Shown: positions 16,612-24,895 of the stretch, piece after piece
How the letters are laid out: each line of letters begins with the position of its first letter
Position numbering within the stretch: the first letter of the stretch is position 1
Source: Bacteroides sp. 519
Lineage (GTDB): Bacteria > Bacteroidota > Bacteroidia > Bacteroidales > Bacteroidaceae
Direction of reading: 5' to 3'
Length of the DNA stretch: 33,085 nucleotides
Assembly: GCF_010500955.1 (NCBI RefSeq)
Contig: NZ_QVMJ01000029.1
Location: 1 to 33,085, forward strand
The notes under the pieces: model-generated
Seen by the model: the letters and a program-made list of their open reading frames with translations, nothing else
What the model was told of the DNA's origin: nothing
The model's database searches: none
Program-made: the position numbers and the translations under genes

Positions 16612-19600
16612 TTCTTTTTCTTTTTTGAACGGTCGGTAGAAATATAGCTATAGATAGCCGGTACAATAAATACAGTAAAGAACGTTGATACAAGCATACC
16701 ACCAATAACTGAAACCCCCATGGCGATACGTCCGTTTGCACCTTCGGCGCTAGCCATGGCAAGTGGTATCAATCCGAGGATGGTAGATACACTCGTCATC
16801 AGAATAGGGCGAAGACGTTGCAAGGAGGCTTCGCGTATGGCTGTCGATTTGTCTTTGCCTGCTTCTTGTTTCTGGTTGGCAAACTCTACAATAAGAATAC
16901 CATTCTTGGCCACCAATCCAATCAACATAATTATACCAATCTGACTGTAAATGTTCATTGTAACACCTGCCCACACCATGAAGAGCAGGGCTCCTGCAAT
17001 TGCAAGTGGCACAGTGAGCATAACAATAAGCGGATCTTTGAAACTTTCGAACTGGGCTGCCAGAATCAGATAGATAAGAATGATTGCCAGCACAAAAGCA
17101 AACATCAAGCTGGATGAGCTTTCGCGGTATTCTTTCGAATCACCTGTTAAGGCTGTTCGGAAAGTATCGTCCAGTGTTTCTTTTGCTATTTTATCCATCT
17201 CTTCCAACCCTTGTCCAATGGTTTTGCCTTTAGCCAATCCGGCAGATACAGTAGCCGATACGAAACGGTTAAACCGGTATAACTGTGGTGGGGCAATATC
17301 TTCATTTAGGGTAATCAGGTTATCCATCTGTATCATCTGTCCTTTATCGCTTCGTATGTAGATGGAGCGTAAATCGGATGGCTGATTGCGTTGCTGACGG
17401 TTAATCTCTCCCCGAATTTCATATTGTTTACCATTCATATAGAAATATCCCATACGCTGACCACTAAGACCGTACTGTAACGTTTGTGCTATGTTCTGGG
17501 TGCTGACTCCCATCATACTGGCTTTATCGCGGTCAATACTGATTCTTACTTCGGGTTTGGTAAACTTCAGGTTGACGTCCGACATCTGGAAAGTAGGGTT
17601 ATCGGTTACTTTTTGCATGAATGTAGGCAAAATTTCCTGTAGCTTTTCTATGCTGGTTGCCTGCAACACATACTGCACCGGCATACCTCCGCGTCGGCCA
17701 CCCATACTTGATTGTTGTTGTACAAAGGAACGGGCCATGGTTTTCTTTTGAACAGCCCGCGATATTTCTTCGGCTACATCCATCTGGCTGTAATCCCTAT
17801 CCTTCATATCTTTAAGAGATATTTCAACATTTCCTGCCCCACTCCACACACGTGCTGTTATGGTACGTGCATCCGGAACAATGGAATCGACCAGTTGAGT
17901 GATGTCTTCGGTATAATCGCGCATATATTCATAGGTAACCCCCTCGGCCCCACGGGTATTGATCCGGATGAGGGAACGGTCTTCCAAAGGAGCCATTTCC
18001 GATGGTATGGTTGTCCATAAAAAACCTATAATAAATAATGTTGCAATAATAATGGGAATTGCCAGGAACTTCCACTTCAGGAAAGCATTCAATCCTTTGG
18101 AATAAAGATTGTTTAATCCTTCAAAAAAAGGTTCGGTTTTGCGGTAAACCCAGTTTTGTTTTTCACGTCTCTTTAAAAGTTTGGTTGCAATCATAGGCGT
18201 AAAAGTCAATGCAACAAAAGAAGATATAATTACCGAACCGGATAATACGATACTGAACTCACGGAAAAGACGCCCTGTCATTCCTTCCATAAACACAATA
18301 GGGAAGAATACAGCAACCAACGTAATGGTAGTAGAAACTACAGCGAAGAAAATCTCTTTCGAGCCTTCTATTCCTGCTTCTTTGGGGCTCATGCCCTGCT
18401 CAATACGTATATATATGTTTTCGGTCATTACAATAGCATCATCCACCACAAGCCCCACCGAAAGTACAATGGCAAGCATGGATAATACATTTATTGAGAA
18501 TCCGGCAATATACATTACAAAGAAAGCACCTACCAGCGAAACAGGAATTACCAAACAGGGAACCAGAGTAACACGCCAGTCGCGCAGGAAGAGGAAGATG
18601 ATAATTATTACCATCACAAATGCAACATATACCGTTTCTTCTACTTCTTTGATGGAAGAACGAATAAATTTGGTATTATCGAATCCGTAGTTGGTAATAA
18701 CATCTTCGGGCAAATCCTTTTTCATCATCTCCATGCGGTCGTACACCGCATTGGCTATATTGATATGGTTTGCTCCCGGTTGAGGTATTACCACTACCCC
18801 AATCATCGGCACGCCATTCATCTTCATATAACTTTGAATATCCTGAGGCCCGAGTTCGGCTGTGCCGATATCACGGAACCGAACTATGCGGTCATTATCT
18901 TCTTTTACAATCAGATTGTTGAATTCTTCGGCAGTGTGCATCAGCCCTAATGTACGGATGGTTAATTCTGTAGTATTACCTTCAATTTTACCGGAAGGAA
19001 GTTCTACGTTTTCGCGCACTACAGCGTTTCTAACGTCGAGGGGAGTGATACCGTAGGCTGCCATTTTCAAAGGGTCGAGCCACAACCGCATGGAGTAACG
19101 TTTTTCGCCCCAGATTGATACACTACTTACATCCTGAATGGTTTGTAGCTGTTCTTTTACTGTTAAATCGGCTATCTCACTTAATTCCAGCAACGAACGT
19201 TTATCGCTTTGAACGGCAACCATCAAGATAGGCTGAGCATCGGCATCAGCTTTCGATACAATGGGTGGGTCACAGTCGCGGGGGAGGTAACGTTGTGCGC
19301 GTGAAACCTTATCACGTACGTCGTTGGCGGCTGTTTCCAAATCTACCGACAGTTCAAACTCAACAGTAATACGGCTCTGCCCCTGACTACTTACACTGGA
19401 TAGCGAACGGATACCGGGAATACCATTGATGTTTTGTTCGAGAGGTTCGGTTATCTGATTTTCTATAACATCTGCATTGGCTCCGGGGTAAGATGTTTGT
19501 ACAGAAATAATAGGATTATCTACCGATGGGTATTCTCTTACCCCCAGAGATGTATAACCAATCATACCAAAAATAAGGATAATGATGGTTATTACGGTCG

Positions 19601-19640
19601 ATAATACCGGTCTGCGTATACTTAATTCGGATATATTCAT
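16608..19640 (-). CDS. RND efflux transporter, HAE-1/AcrB type
   Basis: A 1010-residue inner-membrane proton-driven pump. It has the first membrane helix at residues about 10-30 and two large periplasmic loops. The proton-relay Asp400-Asp401 are in GLVVDDAIV and the matching Lys912 is in GLVAKNGILIVEFA, at the positions equivalent to AcrB D407, D408 and K940. This places it in the hydrophobe/amphiphile group rather than the heavy-metal group, although the transported compound is unknown. It sits between the membrane fusion protein and TolC-like genes. A 36-bp-arm inverted repeat lies in the leader between it and the upstream gene, starting 22 bases from its ATG. Confidence 0.95.
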   Translation of the reverse strand: MNISELSIRRPVLSTVITIIILIFGMIGYTSLGVREYPSVDNPIISVQTSYPGANADVIENQITEPLEQNINGIPGIRSLSSVSSQGQSRITVEFELSVDLETAANDVRDKVSRAQRYLPRDCDPPIVSKADADAQPILMVAVQSDKRSLLELSEIADLTVKEQLQTIQDVSSVSIWGEKRYSMRLWLDPLKMAAYGITPLDVRNAVVRENVELPSGKIEGNTTELTIRTLGLMHTAEEFNNLIVKEDNDRIVRFRDIGTAELGPQDIQSYMKMNGVPMIGVVVIPQPGANHINIANAVYDRMEMMKKDLPEDVITNYGFDNTKFIRSSIKEVEETVYVAFVMVIIIIFLFLRDWRVTLVPCLVIPVSLVGAFFVMYIAGFSINVLSMLAIVLSVGLVVDDAIVMTENIYIRIEQGMSPKEAGIEGSKEIFFAVVSTTITLVAVFFPIVFMEGMTGRLFREFSIVLSGSVIISSFVALTFTPMIATKLLKRREKQNWVYRKTEPFFEGLNNLYSKGLNAFLKWKFLAIPIIIATLFIIGFLWTTIPSEMAPLEDRSLIRINTRGAEGVTYEYMRDYTEDITQLVDSIVPDARTITARVWSGAGNVEISLKDMKDRDYSQMDVAEEISRAVQKKTMARSFVQQQSSMGGRRGGMPVQYVLQATSIEKLQEILPTFMQKVTDNPTFQMSDVNLKFTKPEVRISIDRDKASMMGVSTQNIAQTLQYGLSGQRMGYFYMNGKQYEIRGEINRQQRNQPSDLRSIYIRSDKGQMIQMDNLITLNEDIAPPQLYRFNRFVSATVSAGLAKGKTIGQGLEEMDKIAKETLDDTFRTALTGDSKEYRESSSSLMFAFVLAIILIYLILAAQFESFKDPLIVMLTVPLAIAGALLFMVWAGVTMNIYSQIGIIMLIGLVAKNGILIVEFANQKQEAGKDKSTAIREASLQRLRPILMTSVSTILGLIPLAMASAEGANGRIAMGVSVIGGMLVSTFFTVFIVPAIYSYISTDRSKKKKK

Positions 19641-19661
19641 TTGAGTAATTAGTTACGAGTT

Positions 19662-19744
19662 ATTTGAAACGCAGATTAACGCGGATTAACGCAGATTTTT
19701 TATTAATTAATCTGCGATAATCTGCGTTAATCTGCGTTTCAAAT
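19662..19744. repeat. Decamer-built inverted repeat inside the efflux operon
   Basis: Arms of 36 bp (19662-19697 and 19709-19744) match at 34 of 36 positions. Each is made of 10-bp units of the type ACGCAGATTA. It lies between the fusion-protein stop (19761) and the pump start (19640), within what should be one transcript. A single AGTTACGAGTTA heptamer pair (19651-19662), like that of the repeat at 4337, adjoins it. Confidence 0.92.
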
Positions 19745-19760
19745 GTTCATTATTCATGAC

Positions 19761-20846
19761 TTAATTTATATTATCAAGAAAAACATTTAATCCGGTACGT
19801 AACTGTAGTGTACCCGAAGTAATAATGGTGTCTCCCACATGTAAACCATCTACAATCTGCACAAAGGCATCGGTACGTACTCCTTTAGTAACAGTTACCG
19901 GTGTGGCTTTTCCGTTTCTGTAAAGGTACACAATGTCTCGCCCTAATTCGGGAACTATGGCTTCGGATGGGATGGCAATTGCATCATTAATCTCGTTTAT
20001 AATAATTTGAATTGTGGCAGTTCTACCAGGTAGCAATGCACCGTTATAGTTGGGATAGATGGCCCTTACAGGCAAGGTATTTGTTACCGGATCGAGCAAT
20101 GCCTCTGTAGCATACACACTGCCGTAAAAGGTATTCAGATTATTATCTATGGTAAATGCAATCTTTGCACCGGGTTTTATTAAGCTCGCATTTTTTTCGT
20201 TTATGGCAAATTCTAGTTTCAATGGAATTACCTTGGTTAATTTAGCCAGCACAGTACTTGGTGAGGCATAAGCACCCTCACTTATTTGACGCAAACCAAT
20301 AATTCCATCGAAAGGTGCTCTAAGCTCTGTTAAATCAATATTTGCTTTTACAAGTTGTATATCGGCTTTTAAACTTTCAAGATCGGTTCGCACCTGTTCG
20401 TAGGCTTCTTTACTTACAGCATCTTTTTCGAGCAGTGTACTTTGGCGATAAACCCGATCTTCGGCAAGCTTAAGTTGTGCTTCGAGTTTCTTTAGTTGTG
20501 CCTGCAATGGGGCATCATTTACTTTGGCCAACAGTTGTCCTTTTTTTACCGATGCTCCTTCTTTAAATTCAATGTGGGTAACCATGCCCGAAGTTTGAAA
20601 CGAGAGATCAACTTCTTCATCCGGTATCAAACGGCCTCTAACTTTATCGTCGTTAATAACAAGTGTTTGCTGCTTAACAACAAAACCGTTTACATTTAAA
20701 ACTCTCTTGGCGTTACTGGCCCGGGCCAATGCCCTTCCGTCTTCTTTAACGTCTTTGTTTGTCTTTGGGTAAAAACGATAAATACCTAATACTGTAAGTC
20801 CGGCAATAATAAGGAACACAATTCCCCATCTAACTCTTTTGTCCAT
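19761..20846 (-). CDS. RND efflux membrane fusion protein (AcrA/HlyD type)
   Basis: A 361-residue periplasmic adaptor with an N-terminal membrane anchor (about residues 7-25). It has the biotinyl-lipoyl-like halves around an alpha hairpin (VKKGQLLAKVNDAPLQAQLKK through LRAPFDGIIGLRQISEGAY), then the beta-barrel and membrane-proximal domains. It links the pump to the TolC-like duct and is the first gene of the operon. I see no TAnnTTTG box immediately upstream and no adjacent regulator, so its control is unclear. The start is the ATG before a charged-then-hydrophobic N-terminus (MDKRVRWGIVFLII). Confidence 0.93.
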   Translation of the reverse strand: MDKRVRWGIVFLIIAGLTVLGIYRFYPKTNKDVKEDGRALARASNAKRVLNVNGFVVKQQTLVINDDKVRGRLIPDEEVDLSFQTSGMVTHIEFKEGASVKKGQLLAKVNDAPLQAQLKKLEAQLKLAEDRVYRQSTLLEKDAVSKEAYEQVRTDLESLKADIQLVKANIDLTELRAPFDGIIGLRQISEGAYASPSTVLAKLTKVIPLKLEFAINEKNASLIKPGAKIAFTIDNNLNTFYGSVYATEALLDPVTNTLPVRAIYPNYNGALLPGRTATIQIIINEINDAIAIPSEAIVPELGRDIVYLYRNGKATPVTVTKGVRTDAFVQIVDGLHVGDTIITSGTLQLRTGLNVFLDNIN

Positions 20847-21088
20847 GAAAACTTTATTTGAGTGTATTTGTCAATGCTAATTAACTTCTTCTTGAATAAG
20901 TGCAATAATAACCTTCTGCTTTGATTTAAAAAGATTCAAAAGGTTTAATTTAATCTGTTATAAAGATAGATATTTTTATAACTGCGGTGAAAATTTTAAA
21001 CTTGTTTAAGAGATGGGGCTTACCGTATCATACTCGTTTGGTTCAGTTAGGGGCTGTGTTGAACTAAAATAAAAACACGGAGTCACAG

Positions 21089-21278
21089 AAACACGGAGCT
21101 TATCGAAAATGCCCGTAGGGCATTCATATCAATAGAAAGGCAATGATAATACTCTTCACAACCCGGTACGGGTTGCATGTTAGATACGATGCAACCCGTA
21201 CCGGGTTGAAGATTAAAACTTATTATTATTCTATTGATATGAATGCCCTACGGGCATTTTCGAAAAGCTCCGTGTTTT
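21089..21278. repeat. Nested palindrome island downstream of FGE-fold genes
   Basis: The outer arms (21089-21135 and 21231-21278) match at about 47 of 48 positions. Each contains its own palindrome GCCCGTAGGGC. The inner arms (about 21157-21178 and 21189-21210) each contain the palindrome AACCCGGTACGGGTT. A CACGGAG tandem precedes it at 21075-21097. The rest of the gap from 20847 to 21060 shows no gene. Confidence 0.92.
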
Positions 21279-21317
21279 AATTCATTTCTTTACTGATTTG
21301 AACCAAATGCAGGTAAA

Positions 21318-22088
21318 CTAAAGGGCCAAACGAAAGCCCAGGTAGGAGTCGCGATCGGCGGGAGTGAAGTAGTCGCGATACGAAACGCGACAGTACCCCG
21401 CAATGTAGCTCCAGCTGCCGCCACGAAGCACCCGGCGACCACCCGTAGCAGGTCCTTTAGGATTTGTTTGTGCATTGATACTGTAAGCACCGTACCAGTC
21501 GGCGCACCATTCCCATACATTGCCACTCATATCATAAATGCCTAATTCGTTCGGGCTTTTGGTGCCTACAGCGTGAGTAGTGTTGTTGCTATTATCAGTA
21601 TACCAACCAACATTAGAGATACTGTGGCTACCGCTGTATTTATATCCTTGGCTTTTATTCCCTCCACGGGCAGCATATTCCCATTCGGCTTCGGTGGGCA
21701 GGCGATATCTTTTACCTGTCAAGGCATTGAGTTTACTGATGAATTCTTGTACATCGTCCCAACTTACGTTTTCTACTGGTAGGTTATCACCTTTAAAGTG
21801 GCTGGGGTTGTTGCCCATTACTTGTTTCCATTGCAATTGGGTAACTTCGTATTTGCCTATACTGTAGCTACTCAGGGTTACTTGGTGTACTGGTAATTCC
21901 CAATCATAACTATCTCCGCTTTGTTCGCTGGTGGCACCCATGGTAAAGGTGCCGCCTTCTACGTGTATCATTTCAATGGGGAGGTTGTGGGTGGCTTCCA
22001 AAGCTTTGACTCTTTGTTCTTGTGCAGATAACACTTGGACAATCAGCAAGGATAGGATGAAAAATGGGATTCTTTTGTTTGTTTTCAT
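21318..22088 (-). CDS. FGE-sulfatase-fold protein with DGR-like variable C-terminus, exported
   Basis: A 256-residue protein with a signal peptide (MKTNKRIPFFILSLLIVQVLSAQ). The body is an FGE/SUMF1 C-type-lectin-like fold: VEGGTFTMGA, GKYEVTQLQWKQVMG, LPVENVSWDDVQEF, YRLPTEAEWEYAARGG, SGNVWEWCADWYG. The C-terminus runs RVLRGGSWSYIAGYCRVSYR and on to YLGFRLAL. Formylglycine-generating enzymes need two Cys here; only one is present, so catalysis is unlikely. The residues after RGGSW and around RVSYR differ from those of the adjacent paralogue at NNY codons, as in variable proteins of diversity-generating retroelements. It is probably a surface or periplasmic ligand-binding protein. A TATATTTG box ends 7 bases before the ATG. 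Confidence 0.88.
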   Translation of the reverse strand: MKTNKRIPFFILSLLIVQVLSAQEQRVKALEATHNLPIEMIHVEGGTFTMGATSEQSGDSYDWELPVHQVTLSSYSIGKYEVTQLQWKQVMGNNPSHFKGDNLPVENVSWDDVQEFISKLNALTGKRYRLPTEAEWEYAARGGNKSQGYKYSGSHSISNVGWYTDNSNNTTHAVGTKSPNELGIYDMSGNVWEWCADWYGAYSINAQTNPKGPATGGRRVLRGGSWSYIAGYCRVSYRDYFTPADRDSYLGFRLAL

Positions 22089-22095
22089 GTTTATT

Positions 22096-22103
22096 CAAAT
22101 ATA
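22096..22103 (-). promoter_or_regulatory. -7 box (TATATTTG) almost touching the start codon
   Basis: The minus strand reads TATATTTG with 7 bases between it and the ATG (22088). With a start site about 4-6 bases after the box, the transcript would have almost no leader. Confidence 0.5.
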
Positions 22104-22140
22104 CATAAAATAGAACAGAGAGGGATGCTGAGGTGGTAAA

Positions 22141-22800
22141 CTAAAGGGCCAAACGAAAGCCCAGATAGCTGCTGCGAAAGTCGGGAGTGCTGCTGCCGCG
22201 ATATGAAACGCGAGAGTACCTCGCATAGTCGTCCCAACTACCACCACGATAAATCCGGTCACTACCTGTAGCAGGTCCTTTAGGATTTGTTTGTGCATTG
22301 CTATTGTAAGCACCGTACCAGTCGGCACACCATTCCCATACATTGCCACTCATATCATAAATGCCTAATTCGTTCGGGCTTTTGGTGCCTACAGCATGAG
22401 TGTTGTTGCTGTTATCAGTATACCAACCAACATCAGAGATACTGTGGCTACCACTGTATTCATATCTTTGGCTTTTATTTCCACCACGGGCGGCATATTC
22501 CCATTCGGCTTCGGTGGGCAGGCGGTATTTTTTGCCTGTCAAGGCATTGAGTTTGTTGATGAACTTTTGTACATCGTCCCAACTTACGTTTTCTACTGGT
22601 AGGTTATCACCTTTAAAGTAGCTGGGGTTGCTGCCCATTACTTGTTTCCATTGCAATTGGGTTACTTCGTATTTGCCTATACTATAACTATTCAGGGTTA
22701 CTTGGTGTACTGGATATTCGTCATCATAACTATCCCTGCTTTGCTCACTGGCACCCATGGTAAAGGTGCCGCCTTCTATGTGTATCATTTCGCCAATCAT
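22141..22800 (-). CDS. FGE-sulfatase-fold paralogue with DGR-like variable C-terminus, no signal peptide
   Basis: A 219-residue tandem paralogue of the neighbour at 21318-22088, about 80 percent identical over the shared body. It starts directly at the fold (MIGEMIHIEGGTFTMGA) and lacks the signal peptide, so it may be cytoplasmic or a 5'-shortened copy. The C-terminus is RIYRGGSWDDYARYSRVSYR, then GSSTPDFRSSYLGFRLAL. No Cys is present at either catalytic position of the FGE family. Codons that differ from the paralogue in this stretch are GAC, TAT, AGC, TTT and the like, nearly all ending in C or T. The last 30 bases, past the stop codon, are identical in both genes. A TATATTTG box ends 7 bases before the ATG. 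Confidence 0.85.
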   Translation of the reverse strand: MIGEMIHIEGGTFTMGASEQSRDSYDDEYPVHQVTLNSYSIGKYEVTQLQWKQVMGSNPSYFKGDNLPVENVSWDDVQKFINKLNALTGKKYRLPTEAEWEYAARGGNKSQRYEYSGSHSISDVGWYTDNSNNTHAVGTKSPNELGIYDMSGNVWEWCADWYGAYNSNAQTNPKGPATGSDRIYRGGSWDDYARYSRVSYRGSSTPDFRSSYLGFRLAL

Positions 22801-22807
22801 TCACTCG

Positions 22808-22815
22808 CAAATATA
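22808..22815 (-). promoter_or_regulatory. -7 box (TATATTTG) almost touching the start codon of the second FGE-fold gene
   Basis: The minus strand reads TATATTTG, with 7 bases to the ATG at 22800, the same spacing as in the tandem paralogue. A leaderless or near-leaderless transcript is implied. Confidence 0.5.
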
Positions 22816-22880
22816 TGAAATTAGTTTATAAAGAACATAAGCCGTTTCAATAATTTGATTGTACACAAAGTGTATAAACA

Positions 22881-22915
22881 AAAAAAGCCCCGTTTTTCAA
22901 CGAGGCATTTTTTAT
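22881..22915 (-). terminator. rpsA terminator
   Basis: An 8-bp stem (22887-22894 and 22899-22906, one G-U pair) carries a GAAA tetraloop on the minus strand and is followed by a run of T. It lies 28 bases past the rpsA stop. A T-run on the other strand makes it potentially bidirectional. Confidence 0.9.
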
Positions 22916-22933
22916 TTATAGAAACTCTATTTT

Positions 22934-24727
22934 TTATTTGTTTCCGTTTTCCAACTGTTCTTTCAAAGCAGCCAGTGCATCGATATCACCTAAAGTAGTA
23001 GATGCAGCTTGGTTTTGAATTGCTGGAGCATCGTCTTTCTTGCTTGAAGGCTTTTTGTTAGCAGCTTTCTTTTCTGCTCTTTCTTCAGCTTTAGCAACAT
23101 CTTCGAAAATGCGGCTGTGCGAAAGGATGATTCTCTTAGCATCTTTATTGAATTCGATTACTTTGAACTCAAGTTTTTCATCAAGCTGTGCTTGTGTACC
23201 GTCTTCTTTTACAAGATGTTTTGGAGTAGCAAAACCTTCAACACCATAAGGAAGAGCAATTACAGCACCTTTATCCAACATTTCGATGATTGTACCTTCG
23301 TGTACAGAACCTACAGTAAATATAGTTTCGAATACATCCCATGGATTTTCTTCTAACTGTTTGTGACCAAGGCTCAAGCGACGGTTTTCTTTGTCGATTT
23401 CCAATACCTGAACGTCGATTTCGGCACCAATCTGAGTAAATTCTGATGGGTGTTTGATTTTCTTAGTCCAAGAAAGGTCTGAGATGTGAATCAATCCGTC
23501 AACACCTTCTTCGATTTCTACAAATACACCGAAGTTAGTGAAGTTACGTACTTTAGCCACATGTTTAGAACCTACAGGATATTTTTCTTCGATAGTTTCC
23601 CATGGATCTTGTTTCAATTGTTTGATACCAAGTGACATCTTACGTTCGTCGCGATCCAAAGTAAGGATAACAGCTTCTACATCGTCGCCAACTTTCATGA
23701 AGTCTTGTGCTGAACGTAGGTGTTGTGACCATGACATTTCTGAAACGTGGATCAAACCTTCTACGCCGGCAGCGATTTCGATAAATGCACCATAATCGGC
23801 CATAACAACCACTTTACCTTTCACAGTATCGCCAACTTTAAGTTCAGCGCTAAGTGCATCCCATGGATGAGGAGTAAGTTGTTTCAAACCAAGAGCGATA
23901 CGTTTCTTTTCGTCATCGAAGTCAAGGATAACAACGTTAAGTTTCTGATCCAATTCAACCACTTCTTTCGGATCGCTAACGCGTCCCCAAGAAAGGTCTG
24001 TAATGTGGATCAATCCGTCTACGCCACCCAAGTCGATGAATACACCGTAAGATGTGATATTCTTAACAGTTCCTTCAAGAACCTGACCTTTTTCAAGTTT
24101 GCCGATAATTTCTTTCTTCTGTTGTTCAAGTTCAGCTTCGATAAGAGCTTTGTGCGAAACAACAACGTTTTTGAATTCCTGGTTAATTTTAACCACTTTG
24201 AATTCCATTGTTTTGCCAACAAATACATCGTAATCGCGGATAGGCTTAACGTCGATTTGCGAACCTGGTAAGAATGCTTCGATACCAAATACATCAACGA
24301 TCATACCACCCTTAGTGCGGCATTTAATAAATCCTTTGATTACTTCTTCGTTTTCAAGAGCAGCGTTTACGCGATCCCAAGAGCGTGCAGCACGTGCTTT
24401 TCTGTGCGAAAGAACTAATTGTCCTTTTTTGTCTTCCTGATTTTCGATGTACACTTCTACAGTATCACCTACTTTCAGTTCAGGGTTGTAGCGGAATTCA
24501 TTCAAAGGAATGATACCGTCTGATTTGAATCCAATGTTAACAACAACTTCACGTTTGTTCATTGAGATTACAGTTCCGTCAACTACCTCACGGTCGCTAA
24601 CTTTGTTTAGTGTTCCGTCGTAAGCTTGTTCTAAACTTTGACGTTGAGCTCCTTCAAAGGTGTCACCTTTTTCATACGCATCCCAGTTGAAATCTTCAAT
24701 AGGAGCAATGTTTTTTAAATCTTCCAT
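22934..24727 (-). CDS. rpsA: 30S ribosomal protein S1
   Basis: A 597-residue RNA-binding protein of the small ribosomal subunit that helps recruit mRNA. Successive S1 (OB-fold) domains are visible, including VDGTVISMNKREVVVNIGFKSDG, VIKGFIKCRTKGGMIVDVFG, GTVKNITSYGVFIDLGGVDGLIHITDLSW, GKVVVMADYGAFIEI, AKVRNFTNFGVFVEIEEGVDGLIHISDLSW and GTIIEMLDKGAVIAL, making six. A Lys/Ala-rich tail follows. A -7 box at 24786-24793 implies a leader of about 55 bases, where S1 autoregulation could act. Confidence 0.97.
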   Translation of the reverse strand: MEDLKNIAPIEDFNWDAYEKGDTFEGAQRQSLEQAYDGTLNKVSDREVVDGTVISMNKREVVVNIGFKSDGIIPLNEFRYNPELKVGDTVEVYIENQEDKKGQLVLSHRKARAARSWDRVNAALENEEVIKGFIKCRTKGGMIVDVFGIEAFLPGSQIDVKPIRDYDVFVGKTMEFKVVKINQEFKNVVVSHKALIEAELEQQKKEIIGKLEKGQVLEGTVKNITSYGVFIDLGGVDGLIHITDLSWGRVSDPKEVVELDQKLNVVILDFDDEKKRIALGLKQLTPHPWDALSAELKVGDTVKGKVVVMADYGAFIEIAAGVEGLIHVSEMSWSQHLRSAQDFMKVGDDVEAVILTLDRDERKMSLGIKQLKQDPWETIEEKYPVGSKHVAKVRNFTNFGVFVEIEEGVDGLIHISDLSWTKKIKHPSEFTQIGAEIDVQVLEIDKENRRLSLGHKQLEENPWDVFETIFTVGSVHEGTIIEMLDKGAVIALPYGVEGFATPKHLVKEDGTQAQLDEKLEFKVIEFNKDAKRIILSHSRIFEDVAKAEERAEKKAANKKPSSKKDDAPAIQNQAASTTLGDIDALAALKEQLENGNK

Positions 24728-24785
24728 TAATTGTTAATACTACTTTAATTAAATAAGACATTATATTGATTTCGTGAATCGGGCA

Positions 24786-24793
24786 CAAAGATA
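24786..24793 (-). promoter_or_regulatory. Bacteroidetes-type -7 box (TATCTTTG) for rpsA
   Basis: The minus strand reads TATCTTTG, 58 bases before the rpsA ATG. This gives a leader of about 55 bases, in contrast to the very short leaders of the neighbouring FGE-fold genes. Confidence 0.5.
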
Positions 24794-24805
24794 ACTAATT
24801 AAAAT

Positions 24806-24840
24806 GAGGAATTGAGAATTGAGAATTGAAAATTGAGATG
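24806..24840. repeat. One-sided heptamer run (GAATTGA)
   Basis: About four tandem copies of GAATTGA/AAATTGA lie upstream of rpsA, with no matching inverted arm nearby. The run is followed by GATGTGGAATG, similar to the loop of the repeat at 8251-8308 read on the minus strand. Confidence 0.7.
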
Positions 24841-24895
24841 TGGAATGAAATATTTTTGAATAAGAGGGTGAAATAACTCAAAACCAGTCTCTACA

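Noticed and set aside
21318..22800. Annotating the FGE-fold pair as active formylglycine-generating enzymes
   Set aside because: The two catalytic Cys after RGGSW are missing (one retained in one copy, none in the other), and no sulfatase gene is nearby.
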